DNA from: Lysinibacillus sp. KCTC 33748
GTDB taxonomy: Bacteria; Bacillota; Bacilli; Bacillales_A; Planococcaceae
Length of the DNA stretch: 64,000 nucleotides
Assembly (NCBI RefSeq): GCF_002237755.1
Contig: NZ_MWSJ01000002.1
Coordinates: 186,001 to 250,000, forward strand
Direction: 5' to 3'
Shown: piece by piece, positions 45,254 through 53,203 of the stretch
Layout of the letters: each line of letters begins with the position of its first letter
How positions within the stretch are numbered: the stretch's first letter is position 1
The notes under the pieces: generated by a model
Told to the model about the DNA's origin: nothing
What the model saw: the letters and a program-made list of their open reading frames with translations, nothing else
Database searches by the model: none
Made by a program: the position numbers and the translations under genes

Positions 45254-46279
45254 TTGAATGAACAATTAGTATCAATGATTACACAGCTCGTAATAGATAA
45301 GATGGGCAATCAAACGCCCGACGAACAATCTCATGATACGGCTGTACCACCAGAAGACCAAAAGGAAATACTTATTAAACTTCAAGCTAAGGAAACTAGT
45401 GTAGCTGATATAGTAGCAATTCCGAGCGCAACAGAATGGTCAAATGAACCATTAATAAAACTTTATCATTCTGAATCACATAACCATGAACAATCGTACT
45501 ACAGCGCAAGTAATGATGAACCAACTGACACTATGGCACCTATTACAACCTTTAAATTTGAAGAGGATGAAGTGTCTGAAAGTGTTCAAGCTGCTAAAAA
45601 GCATACACCTGCAAGAATAGGTGTTGGGAGAGCGGGGACAAGGCCAAAAACCAAAACTTGGCTAAAGTTCCGTCTCGATCATGCAGCGGCAGTAGATGCA
45701 GTTTATGGGGAAGTGACAGAAGGGCTCCTACAAAAGCTTGATGTCTTTCAAGTAACAACAAGAGTGACAGATAAGGAGGAATACATTACTAGACCAGATT
45801 TAGGTCGTCGTTTATCAGCTGAATCAAAAACGCTTATCCAATCGAAGTGTGCAAAAAATCCAAAGGTACAAATCATCATATCTAACGGATTAAGTGCAAG
45901 TGCGATTGAAGAAAATGTGCAAGATGTTTATTTAGCGTTACAGCAAAGTCTTAATAATTTAAATATAGAAATAGGAACGACTTTCTATATTGATAAAGGG
46001 CGTGTAGCTCTTATGGATGAAATAGGCGAGCTTTTACAAGCAGAAGTGATTGTTTATCTAATCGGTGAGCGTCCGGGACTTGTATCAGCCGAGTCAATGA
46101 GTGCTTATATATGCTATCAACCTAGAATTGGCACAGTAGAGGCTGATCGAATGGTCGTTTCGAACATTCATAAAGGTGGTATCCCGCCGTTAGAGGCTGG
46201 AGCCTATTTAGGAACAGTCGTGCAAAAAATATTGCATTACAAGGCAAGTGGAGTTGGTCTTGTGGCAAAAGAAGGTTAG
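45254..46279 (+). CDS. eutC: EutC, ethanolamine ammonia-lyase small subunit with long N-terminal extension
   Basis: 341 residues from TTG 45254 behind AGGTGAG (344 from GTG 45245), against about 295 in E. coli. The catalytic and cobalamin-binding part starts near residue 110 (ARIGVGRAGTRPKTKTWLKF) and contains ISNGLSASAIEENVQ, LIGERPGLVSAESMSAYI and GGIPPLEAGAYLG. The first 20 residues (MNEQLVSMITQLVIDKMGNQ) form an amphipathic helix joined by an acidic, low-complexity linker of about 85 residues. This is the layout of a microcompartment encapsulation peptide (inference). Confidence 0.94.
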   Translation: MNEQLVSMITQLVIDKMGNQTPDEQSHDTAVPPEDQKEILIKLQAKETSVADIVAIPSATEWSNEPLIKLYHSESHNHEQSYYSASNDEPTDTMAPITTFKFEEDEVSESVQAAKKHTPARIGVGRAGTRPKTKTWLKFRLDHAAAVDAVYGEVTEGLLQKLDVFQVTTRVTDKEEYITRPDLGRRLSAESKTLIQSKCAKNPKVQIIISNGLSASAIEENVQDVYLALQQSLNNLNIEIGTTFYIDKGRVALMDEIGELLQAEVIVYLIGERPGLVSAESMSAYICYQPRIGTVEADRMVVSNIHKGGIPPLEAGAYLGTVVQKILHYKASGVGLVAKEG

Positions 46280-46290
46280 GGGGCCAAACG

Positions 46291-46941
46291 ATGAATCCTC
46301 AAAAAATTATGGCAGAAATTTTAGCAATGCAAGTCATTCCAAGAGTGAATAGTGAACTAGCAGAGCAATTAGATTTAAAGCCATATCACAATAGCATTGG
46401 ACTCGTAACACTAACAATAGATGATGTTGGCTATGTAGCTTTGGACGAGGCTACGAAAAAAGCAGATGTTGATGTTGTGTATGCGAAAAGCTTTTATGCT
46501 GGAGCGGCTCATGCATCTGGCCCATTATCTGGTGAAGTCATTGGCATCATTGCTGGTAGATCGCCTGATGAAATACGAAGTGGCTTCGATGCGATTCAGC
46601 AGAAAATTCAGTTTGATACGTATTTTGAAGCGATCCTTCAAAATGAGAACCACGCTCTTTTTGCACATACTGTAGCTAGCTGTGGCACGTATTTGGCAGA
46701 GCTAGCGAAAGTTAAGGTTGGAACAGCCCTCGCTTATTTAATCGCACCGCCACTTGAAGCTGTCGTTGGTTTAGATGCTGCATTAAAGGCGGCAGATGTA
46801 GAGCTAAAGGTTTTCTTTGGTCCACCATCTGAAACCAATTTCGGTGGCGGTTTAGTAAGTGGTAGTCAATCTTCCTGCCAAGCTGCTGCAAATGCTTTTA
46901 GAGAAGCTATTGAAAATTTAACAAGAAATCCAGTTGTTTAG
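46291..46941 (+). CDS. eutL: EutL, tandem-BMC trimeric shell protein
   Basis: 216 residues with two fused BMC domains: KPYHNSIGLVTLTIDDVGYV and, in the second half, LAYLIAPPLEAVVGLDAALK. EutL pseudohexamers have a gated central pore that may pass large cofactors and bind ethanolamine. The gene is preceded by TTAGGGGG and is closely spaced in the operon. Confidence 0.96.
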   Translation: MNPQKIMAEILAMQVIPRVNSELAEQLDLKPYHNSIGLVTLTIDDVGYVALDEATKKADVDVVYAKSFYAGAAHASGPLSGEVIGIIAGRSPDEIRSGFDAIQQKIQFDTYFEAILQNENHALFAHTVASCGTYLAELAKVKVGTALAYLIAPPLEAVVGLDAALKAADVELKVFFGPPSETNFGGGLVSGSQSSCQAAANAFREAIENLTRNPVV

Positions 46942-46955
46942 AAAGGTGGGTCTTT

Positions 46956-48446
46956 ATGGCCACATTTGATAAAGATTTATTAGCCATTCAAGAAATGAGA
47001 GACGCTGTGAGACATGCCAATATTGCACAGGCTACGTATATGCAGTATTCACAGCAGCAGGTAGATCATATCGTCAAAGCTGTTGCGGATGCCGCATTTA
47101 AAGAGGCAGAACGGTTGGCAAATATGGCCGTTCAGGAAACAGGGATGGGTGTTCCTAATCATAAAAAGATGAAAAATGAGGTTGCCTCTAGAGATGTCTA
47201 TGAAGATATTAAAGATTTAAAGACTGTCGGTGTCGTAGGTTTCGATCGAATGAAGAAAGTGACAGAGATTGCAAGTCCGTTTGGCGTAATTGCGGGCATT
47301 GTCCCAACGACAAATCCGACATCAACAGCAATTTTTAAAACACTTATTTCATTGAAAACTAGAAATGGTCTTGTTCTAAGCCCGCATCCATATGCAGTTG
47401 AATGTACAAAGGAAGCTTTAGAGATTTGTAGAGTAGCAGCAGAAAAAGCGGGAGCACCAGAAGGCTTGCTACACTGTTTAACACTGTCTTCCATGGAGGC
47501 TACGCAGCAATTAATGAAGCACCCCGATATTCACTTAATATTAGCGACTGGTGGGGGTGCGCTAGTAAAAGCAGCCTATAGTTCGGGCAAACCGGCTTAC
47601 GGTGTAGGACCAGGAAATGTTCCAGCTTATATTGAAAAATCGGCGAATATATCCAAAGCTGTTCGCCAGCTTGTCCAAAGTAAGTCTTTTGATAACGGTA
47701 CGATTTGTGCTACAGAGCAGTCAATTATTGTAGATAAAGTTATTGCCGAGCAAGTTTTATCAGAGTTAAAGAAAAACGGTGCTTATATTTTGAGTGATGA
47801 AGAGAAGGTAAAAATGGAGAAGTTGATTTCTCCAATCCCTGGGAAAGTAAATCCTCAAATTGTAGGTAAGTCAGCGGCTTGCTTAGCAGATTCTATCGGT
47901 GTTACTGTGCCGGAAGATACAAAAGTACTTGTTGGTATGGAAACGATGATTGGCAAGAACATTCCATTTTCATTGGAAAAACTGTCCCCGATATTTGCGT
48001 TATACACAGTTGAGGACAGTACTGAGGCAAAACAGGTAATGATTGATTTGCTAAACATAGGAGGACGCGGACATACATGCTCGATCCATACAGAAAATAC
48101 AGCTTTAGCTGAGCAATTTTCTATTGAATTACCAGTTTCCAGAATTGTGATCAATACATTATCATCTATTGGCGCTGTAGGTGGAACTACAGGCTTAGCA
48201 CCATCTTTCACATTAGGATGTGGCACGTTTGGTGGCAATATTACGTCCGATAACATTACAGCGAGACATTTATTGAATATTAAACGTATGGCTTATGGCA
48301 TTAAAGATGTAGAGGTACCAAAACCAAAGTTCTTAACAAAACCAGTAGTAGAGAACATTAAGGCACAAGATCCATCGCTGGATACAGCAGTGGTTCAACA
48401 AATTGTTGATCAAGTATTAAAACAAATAACATTACAAAATAAATAA
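46956..48446 (+). CDS. eutE: EutE, CoA-acylating acetaldehyde dehydrogenase
   Basis: 496 residues. ALDH fold with cofactor loop ATGGGALVKAAYSSGKPAYG, catalytic cysteine in SFDNGTICATEQS and GGRGHTCSIH. It turns acetaldehyde, CoA and NAD+ into acetyl-CoA and NADH in the compartment lumen. The last 25 residues (SLDTAVVQQIVDQVLKQITL) are a predicted amphipathic helix after a linker, which could be a C-terminal targeting peptide; an N-terminal helix of the usual type is less distinct. NADH made here must be reoxidised, yet no eutG is present. Confidence 0.96.
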   Translation: MATFDKDLLAIQEMRDAVRHANIAQATYMQYSQQQVDHIVKAVADAAFKEAERLANMAVQETGMGVPNHKKMKNEVASRDVYEDIKDLKTVGVVGFDRMKKVTEIASPFGVIAGIVPTTNPTSTAIFKTLISLKTRNGLVLSPHPYAVECTKEALEICRVAAEKAGAPEGLLHCLTLSSMEATQQLMKHPDIHLILATGGGALVKAAYSSGKPAYGVGPGNVPAYIEKSANISKAVRQLVQSKSFDNGTICATEQSIIVDKVIAEQVLSELKKNGAYILSDEEKVKMEKLISPIPGKVNPQIVGKSAACLADSIGVTVPEDTKVLVGMETMIGKNIPFSLEKLSPIFALYTVEDSTEAKQVMIDLLNIGGRGHTCSIHTENTALAEQFSIELPVSRIVINTLSSIGAVGGTTGLAPSFTLGCGTFGGNITSDNITARHLLNIKRMAYGIKDVEVPKPKFLTKPVVENIKAQDPSLDTAVVQQIVDQVLKQITLQNK

Positions 48447-48462
48447 TTTGGAGGAATGACAA

Positions 48463-48741
48463 ATGAGTACAGCATTAGGAATGGTAGAAACAAAAGGATT
48501 AGTAGGAGCAATTGAAGCAGCAGATGCAATGGTGAAGGCTGCTAGCGTTAATTTAGTAGGAAAAGTACATGTTGGTGGCGGGATTGTCACTGTATTAGTT
48601 CGTGGTGATGTAGGAGCGGTAAAAGCAGCTACTGATGCAGGTGCAGCAGCGGCACAACGTGTTGGAGAACTTCTATCTGTTCATGTAATCCCACGTCCAC
48701 ACCATGAATTAGAATTAATTTTACCAAAAGCAGAGGCTTAA
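48463..48741 (+). CDS. eutM: EutM, BMC-H hexameric shell protein
   Basis: 92 residues, a single BMC domain. [20 protein letters not shown], then [20 protein letters not shown] (pore loop) and the family ending [17 protein letters not shown]. It forms the main facet tile. GGAGGAATGACAA supports the start. It is followed by an unusual 230-base gap. Confidence 0.97.
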   Translation: MSTALGMVETKGLVGAIEAADAMVKAASVNLVGKVHVGGGIVTVLVRGDVGAVKAATDAGAAAAQRVGELLSVHVIPRPHHELELILPKAEA

Positions 48742-48970
48742 TTTCAGGTTGAGCTGAGCCGTATTAAAGGCGATGGAAAGAAAAGCCGAAGCGACGGATA
48801 GAACCATCGAAGCGATGGAAAGACCCGCCGGAACGATGGATAGAGTACGAAGCGACGGAAAGAAAAGCCGAAACGACGGATAGAACATCATAAAGTAAAG
48901 GGCAGGATGCTACACATTGCGCTTCATCCTGCTTTCATTTCCTATAACAATATAGCTAATAGATATAGAG
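48742..48970 (+). repeat. Tandem short repeats and a hairpin inside the eut operon
   Basis: Six imperfect units of about 18-21 bases run from about 48768 to 48890, each built on GAAGCGAYGGAWAGA (for example GAAGCGACGGATAGAA and GAAGCGATGGAAAGAC). They are followed at 48901-48935 by a hairpin (GCAGGATG / CATCCTGC) with a T-rich 3' flank. No ORF crosses it and no ANTAR hexaloop was found. The hairpin may attenuate the downstream genes (inference). Confidence 0.65.
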
Positions 48971-48979
48971 GTGGCTAAC

Positions 48980-49570
48980 GTGAAAACAGCAACAAAGATA
49001 TTTCCTGTGGCCATTTCAGCTCGCCATATACATGTCAGTGAAGAGGATTTACAAGCACTTTTTGGTCCGAATGCAACGCTAACGAAGGATTTTGATCTTT
49101 CACAGCCAGGACAGTTTGCAGCCAAAGAGCGTGTCTCTATTGAGGGACCAAAAGGTGTTCTTCACAATGTGCGTGTACTAGGTCCTGTAAGAGCGGCAAC
49201 ACAGGTGGAAATTAGTCGAACAGATGCAATGAAACTAGGATTAACCCCTCCTTTAAGGCAATCGGGAGATATCGAAAGTTCAGCAGGCATCAAATTAATC
49301 AATCAAGAACAAGAAATCATAATTAAGCAGGGAGTCATTATTGCACAGGCACATATTCATATGACGGAAGAGGATGCAATAGCATTGGACGTACAAAATA
49401 ATGAATTTGTATCTGTTGAAGTGGAAAGTGAGCGACCTGTGACGTTTCGTGGAGTTGTAGTTCGTGTGTCAAACGATTTTAGTTTGGAGATGCATATTGA
49501 TACAGATGAAGCGAATGCAGGCTTTATTGAACAGCAAGCACAGGGGAGAATTATCAGATCATTAACGTAA
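48980..49570 (+). CDS. pduL: PduL-type phosphotransacylase, short form
   Basis: 196 residues from GTG 48980 behind AGAGGTG. PduL halves are clear: VAISARHIHVSEEDLQALFG, LSQPGQFAAKERVSIEGPKG, SRTDAMKLGLTPPLRQSGDI, IIAQAHIHMTEEDA and LEMHIDTDEANA, with histidines for two zinc ions. It converts acetyl-CoA and phosphate to acetyl phosphate and CoA, the eutD role. The PduL domain starts almost at residue 8, so there is no N-terminal encapsulation helix; this copy may be cytosolic or shell-exterior. Confidence 0.92.
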   Translation: MKTATKIFPVAISARHIHVSEEDLQALFGPNATLTKDFDLSQPGQFAAKERVSIEGPKGVLHNVRVLGPVRAATQVEISRTDAMKLGLTPPLRQSGDIESSAGIKLINQEQEIIIKQGVIIAQAHIHMTEEDAIALDVQNNEFVSVEVESERPVTFRGVVVRVSNDFSLEMHIDTDEANAGFIEQQAQGRIIRSLT

Positions 49571-49582
49571 GGAGGAGGTTAG

Positions 49583-50449
49583 ATGCAGGAAAATTTAGTC
49601 CAAAAAATTGTCGAAGAAGTATTGCAACAAGTTTTAAAAAAACAGCCTTCTTCTCTATATGATGGAAAAATCCCTATTGGTGTTTCAGCACGACACGTCC
49701 ATCTTGCTCAAGCGGAAGTGGAGAAGCTTTTTGGTGAGAACTATCAATTAACACCTAAGTTTGAACTTTCACAGCCAGGACAGTTTGCTGCAGAGGAAAC
49801 CGTTGTTATTGCTGGTCCTAAGGGTTCCATTGAGCGGGTGCGAATATTAGGCCCAGCTCGTTCATTATCTCAAGTAGAAGTAAGCTGGACAGATGCGATG
49901 AAATTAGGGATGAAGCCACCATTAAGAATTTCAGGAGATATTAAAGGTTCCAGTCCTGTCACACTTATCGGTCCAAATGGCAGTGTCGTGCTAAATGAAG
50001 GGCTCATTATTGCGCAAGCGCATATTCATATGTCATCAGCTGATAGCGCTCGGTTCCAAGTAGCAGATGGACAATCGGTACAAATTAAAGTAGAAGGTAT
50101 GAGACCGATTATTTTATCCAATGTAATTATTCGTGTTTCGGATCGTTATCGATTGGAGATGCATATCGACACAGATGAAGCAAATGCAGGATTAATTCAA
50201 CAAGGTGCACTTGCTGAAATTATCTATGTACAAGCTAACGAACAAATGGATGTCAAAGAAATTCCTCCAGTCTTAAAACAAGCTGAAAGACCATCCAGCT
50301 ATCAATTTGATAAGAAGCTACTTTCGCAAGTAGAAGTACTTGAAATAGAAGCGCGGGAAATTGTTGTTCCTAAAAACACAATTGTCACGGCATTGGCTTA
50401 TGACAAAATACGAGAGTTAAATAAGACGTTAACAATTCGCTCGGAGTAA
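49583..50449 (+). CDS. pduL: PduL-type phosphotransacylase, long form with targeting helix and C-terminal add-on
   Basis: 288 residues. Residues 1-20 (MQENLVQKIVEEVLQQVLKK) are an amphipathic encapsulation-type helix. A PduL domain follows (about 28-220) with SARHVHLAQAEVEKLFG, SQPGQFAAEE, SWTDAMKLGMKPPLRISGDI and EMHIDTDEANAGL. An extra 60-residue C-terminal part ends VLEIEAREIVVPKNTIVTAL, a short motif that recurs in several microcompartment proteins. It probably acts in the lumen, recycling CoA for EutE. It follows the first pduL by 12 bases. Confidence 0.93.
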   Translation: MQENLVQKIVEEVLQQVLKKQPSSLYDGKIPIGVSARHVHLAQAEVEKLFGENYQLTPKFELSQPGQFAAEETVVIAGPKGSIERVRILGPARSLSQVEVSWTDAMKLGMKPPLRISGDIKGSSPVTLIGPNGSVVLNEGLIIAQAHIHMSSADSARFQVADGQSVQIKVEGMRPIILSNVIIRVSDRYRLEMHIDTDEANAGLIQQGALAEIIYVQANEQMDVKEIPPVLKQAERPSSYQFDKKLLSQVEVLEIEAREIVVPKNTIVTALAYDKIRELNKTLTIRSE

Positions 50450-50486
50450 TTAGAAAAGTCCATTCAGGATAAAGTAGGTGAAGTTC

Positions 50487-50771
50487 ATGCAAATGGGAAG
50501 AGTGATAGGCAGTGTATGGGCAACACGTAAGGAGGAAGGGTTGAATGGCTTAAAACTATTAATTATTCAACCAATTGACTCCAATCAGCAGCCAATTCGT
50601 TCAGAGATTGTAGCAGCAGATCGTATCGGGGCAGGAATTGGCGATGATGTGCTTATTACAAGTGGTGGGTCATCACGATATATTATGAAAGAAAATCCGT
50701 TGCCTATCGATGCAGTTGTTATAGGTATTATTGATTCTACGGAAGTTATGAGAGGTGAGGAGAATGAGTAG
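50487..50771 (+). CDS. eutN: EutN/CcmL pentameric vertex protein
   Basis: 94 residues from ATG 50487 behind AGGTGAA. Family marks are MGRVIGSVWATRKEEGLNGL, ADRIGAGIGDDVLITSGGSS and the end VVIGIIDS. EutN/CcmL pentamers cap the twelve vertices of the shell. It overlaps the next gene by eight bases. Confidence 0.96.
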   Translation: MQMGRVIGSVWATRKEEGLNGLKLLIIQPIDSNQQPIRSEIVAADRIGAGIGDDVLITSGGSSRYIMKENPLPIDAVVIGIIDSTEVMRGEENE

Positions 50772-51123
50772 CGCTATTGGAATGATAGAGACAAAAGGAT
50801 TAGTAGGCTCTTACGAAGCTGCTGATGCAATGATTAAGTCATCAGATGTAACAATCGTCAAGCAAGAGTTCGTTGATGGCGGGATTGTAACAGTTGTCGT
50901 GAAAGGTGATGTTGGTTCTGTCCAGGCAGCAGTAGAAGCTGGAAAAGCCGCTGCAATGCGTGTTGGAGAACTATTAGGCGCTCACGTAATTCCGAGACCT
51001 GATGAAGATGTTTTTCAAATGATTAAAGGACCAGAAGCACCAAAGAAAAAGCCAGCAACAACATCAACACGTGCTAAAAAAACGACGGAAACAGCTGCAA
51101 CTGATCAACGAGGTGAGGCATAA
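50764..51123 (+). CDS. Second BMC-H shell protein with Lys/Thr/Ala-rich tail
   Basis: 119 residues from ATG 50764 behind GGTGAGGAG. The BMC domain (1-88) is close to Eut[53 protein letters not shown]. The last 30 residues ([20 protein letters not shown]) are disordered and basic, facing inside or outside the shell. It could bind nucleic acid or enzymes, as the basic C-terminal domain of EutK does in other species. Its TAA overlaps the MDH-like ATG (TAATG). Confidence 0.92.
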   Translation: MSSAIGMIETKGLVGSYEAADAMIKSSDVTIVKQEFVDGGIVTVVVKGDVGSVQAAVEAGKAAAMRVGELLGAHVIPRPDEDVFQMIKGPEAPKKKPATTSTRAKKTTETAATDQRGEA

Positions 51124-52070
51124 TGTCTTTTCGGAAAAGTAAAATTGCTGTAATTGGTGCTGGTCATACTGGCGCAACTTTAAGTTTATTTTTGGCACAA
51201 AAAGAACTAGGAGATGTTGTCCTGTTAGATATTCCAGAAGCGGAGAATCCGACAAAAGGAAAGGCGCTAGATTTATTACAAACAGGACCAATCGAAAAGT
51301 TTAATGTTTCTATTAAAGGAACGAGTAATTATGAGGATATAGCAGGAGCAAATATTGTCATTATTACAGCTGGTATTCCCCGTAAGCCAGGCATGAGCCG
51401 GGATGATTTAGTGGCGACGAATGCAAAAATTATTCAACAGGTATCTAGACAAATAAAACATTATGCTCCAAACAGCATCGTTCTTATATTAAGCAATCCG
51501 GTTGATGCAATGACTTATGTTTGCTATAAAGAAACAGGCTTTCCGAAAAATCGGATCATTGGCCAATCAGGTGTGTTAGATACAGCACGTTTTAATACAT
51601 TTGTAGCGCAAGAGCTGCAAATTGCACCAGAGGATGTGTCAGGATTCGTTTTAGGTGGGCATGGCGACGAAATGGTCCCTTTAATTCGATATTCCTATGC
51701 TGGAGGGATCCCTTTAGAAAAACTGATTCCTCAAGACAGACTGCAGCAAATCGTAGAGCGTACACGTAAAGGTGGCGGAGAAATTGTTGGTTTGTTAGGG
51801 AATGGCAGTGCTTATTATGCGCCAGCTGCTGCCTGTGCACAGATGGTCGAAATCATCATGAAAGATCAACGCAAAATAATTCCTTCTATTGCCCTTTTAG
51901 AAGGAGAGTACGGTTACCACGAATTATTTTTAGGTGTACCGACAATATTAGGCGGCAATGGTATAGAATCAGTTATTGAATTGCACCTGACAAATGAAGA
52001 AAAAACGGCACTCCACCAATCGGCAGAAGCCGTCAAACAAGTAATAACAATTTGTCAAAACATAGAGTAA
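51123..52070 (+). CDS. Malate/lactate dehydrogenase-family enzyme of the eut operon
   Basis: 315 residues. NAD-binding [19 protein letters not shown], then the substrate loop [18 protein letters not shown] with the Arg-Lys-Pro-Gly-Met-x-Arg pattern of malate dehydrogenases (LDHs have QKPGExR). The catalytic His is in [12 protein letters not shown]. It overlaps the preceding shell gene by one base and is the last eut gene before the terminator. It would oxidise NADH while reducing oxaloacetate, a way to regenerate NAD+ for EutE in the absence of EutG. Whether it enters the shell is not shown; no clear targeting helix is visible. Substrate could be another 2-oxoacid. Confidence 0.9.
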   Translation: MSFRKSKIAVIGAGHTGATLSLFLAQKELGDVVLLDIPEAENPTKGKALDLLQTGPIEKFNVSIKGTSNYEDIAGANIVIITAGIPRKPGMSRDDLVATNAKIIQQVSRQIKHYAPNSIVLILSNPVDAMTYVCYKETGFPKNRIIGQSGVLDTARFNTFVAQELQIAPEDVSGFVLGGHGDEMVPLIRYSYAGGIPLEKLIPQDRLQQIVERTRKGGGEIVGLLGNGSAYYAPAAACAQMVEIIMKDQRKIIPSIALLEGEYGYHELFLGVPTILGGNGIESVIELHLTNEEKTALHQSAEAVKQVITICQNIE

Positions 52071-52208
52071 TCAGACGCTATGCTGCAATAAGATATGTAG
52101 GATCCCCAACTATATATCTGTTGTAAAAGCCTTTAGCTCTTAAAAATGTTTGGAAACTAAACATTGCACTTAAAAGCTAGTTAAAATTCCCCTTATTTAT
52201 ATAGAATA

Positions 52209-52256
52209 AGAAGCTCTCTTTGAACGTGAAAGTTCGAAGAGAGCTTCATTTTGTTG
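52209..52256 (+). terminator. Terminator of the eut operon
   Basis: GAAGCTCTCTTTGAAC pairs with GTTCGAAGAGAGCTTC (one G-T) around a six-base loop, followed by ATTTTGTT. The 140 bases between the MDH-like gene and this hairpin hold nothing I can name. Confidence 0.88.
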
Positions 52257-52290
52257 AAGAAGACGCCACAGGATAAAGTTAACTTTACCG

Positions 52291-52321
52291 TTGACTTTAT
52301 CCTTAGGGGAAGGTGTATAAA
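52291..52321 (+). promoter_or_regulatory. MerR-type promoter with 19-base spacer
   Basis: TTGACT (52291-52296) and TATAAA (52316-52321) are 19 bases apart, the long spacing distinctive of MerR-controlled promoters. An imperfect dyad, ACTTTATCC-TTA-GGGGAAGGT, fills the spacer, resembling BmrR/TipA operators. It drives the merR gene itself. Confidence 0.75.
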
Positions 52322-52362
52322 TGAATGGTAGCAAGTAACAAATAAATGAGTGAGGTGGTTTT

Positions 52363-53187
52363 GTGCTATCAATAGGGGAGTTCTCAAAAATATGTGGTGT
52401 CTCTACAAAAACACTTCGATACTACGATGAAATTGGATTAATTTACCCAGATGAGATTAATGCGGAAAGCGGTTATAGGTATTATTCCATCGAACAACTA
52501 AAAAGGATGCTCTATATCAATCGTTTAAAATCCTATCATTTTTCTCTTGAAGAAGTTAAAACGATGCTGGCATTAGAAGAGGGTCAATCCGAAGAAATAC
52601 TTTGTTCAGCGTTGAACCAGAAAAGAAATGAAATTCTAGAGAAATTAAAGGCTTTTGAATATGTTGTAAAACAACTAAGTCAAGATATTTCAAATCTAGA
52701 AAAAGGGGTACCAATCATGTCGTATCTTGACGACTTCGAAGTACAACTAGTAGAAACAAAGCCAATGAATATCCTTTATAAGCGATTAATATTGAGCAGT
52801 GATGATTATGCATCGGGATATGGTCGTTATTTTAGCGAGTTATATGAAAGGATTGCGAAGGAGAAGCTCACTTTACTTAGTCAGGCGATGACGATTTACC
52901 ATAGCCCTGAATTTAATCCTGCTGGCAATGATACCGAGTTCGCCGTTTCAATAGCTGAGTCTGTTAAGGGTACGAGAAATTTGCCTGGTAGCCTCTGTGC
53001 TAAATCTGTTTTAAAGGGGGCATATCCAGAATTGACATCCGTCTACGCTAATTTGATGAAGTGGATTGAAAACGAGGGATATGAGCTATTATTGCCACCA
53101 TATGAAATATATGTAACAGACCCAAATCAAGCAATCGCCCCTGAGGAGTATGTTACTGAAGTATATTTTCCTGTAAAGAAAAAATGA
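52363..53187 (+). CDS. MerR family regulator with GyrI-like ligand domain
   Basis: 274 residues. DNA-binding part LSIGEFSKICGVSTKTLRYY...GYRYYSIEQLKRML, a coiled coil (about 75-115) and a C-terminal GyrI/BmrR-type effector domain (about 125-274: VQLVETKPMNILYKR, YEIYVTDP and VTEVYFPV). GTG start behind GAGTGAGGTGG. BmrR-like proteins bind hydrophobic cations and twist the long-spacer promoter. The next gene is a serine hydrolase 16 bases later, so the pair is likely one operon. Confidence 0.88.
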   Translation: MLSIGEFSKICGVSTKTLRYYDEIGLIYPDEINAESGYRYYSIEQLKRMLYINRLKSYHFSLEEVKTMLALEEGQSEEILCSALNQKRNEILEKLKAFEYVVKQLSQDISNLEKGVPIMSYLDDFEVQLVETKPMNILYKRLILSSDDYASGYGRYFSELYERIAKEKLTLLSQAMTIYHSPEFNPAGNDTEFAVSIAESVKGTRNLPGSLCAKSVLKGAYPELTSVYANLMKWIENEGYELLLPPYEIYVTDPNQAIAPEEYVTEVYFPVKKK

Positions 53188-53203
53188 TAATTAGGAGGTT
53201 CCT

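Noticed and set aside
48742..48900. Possible CRISPR array
   Set aside because: Repeats are about 20 bases, contiguous and degenerate, without unique spacers or cas genes.
48901..48935. Second ANTAR target before the first pduL
   Set aside because: The hairpin there lacks paired AnnGnn hexaloops, so EutV control is not supported.
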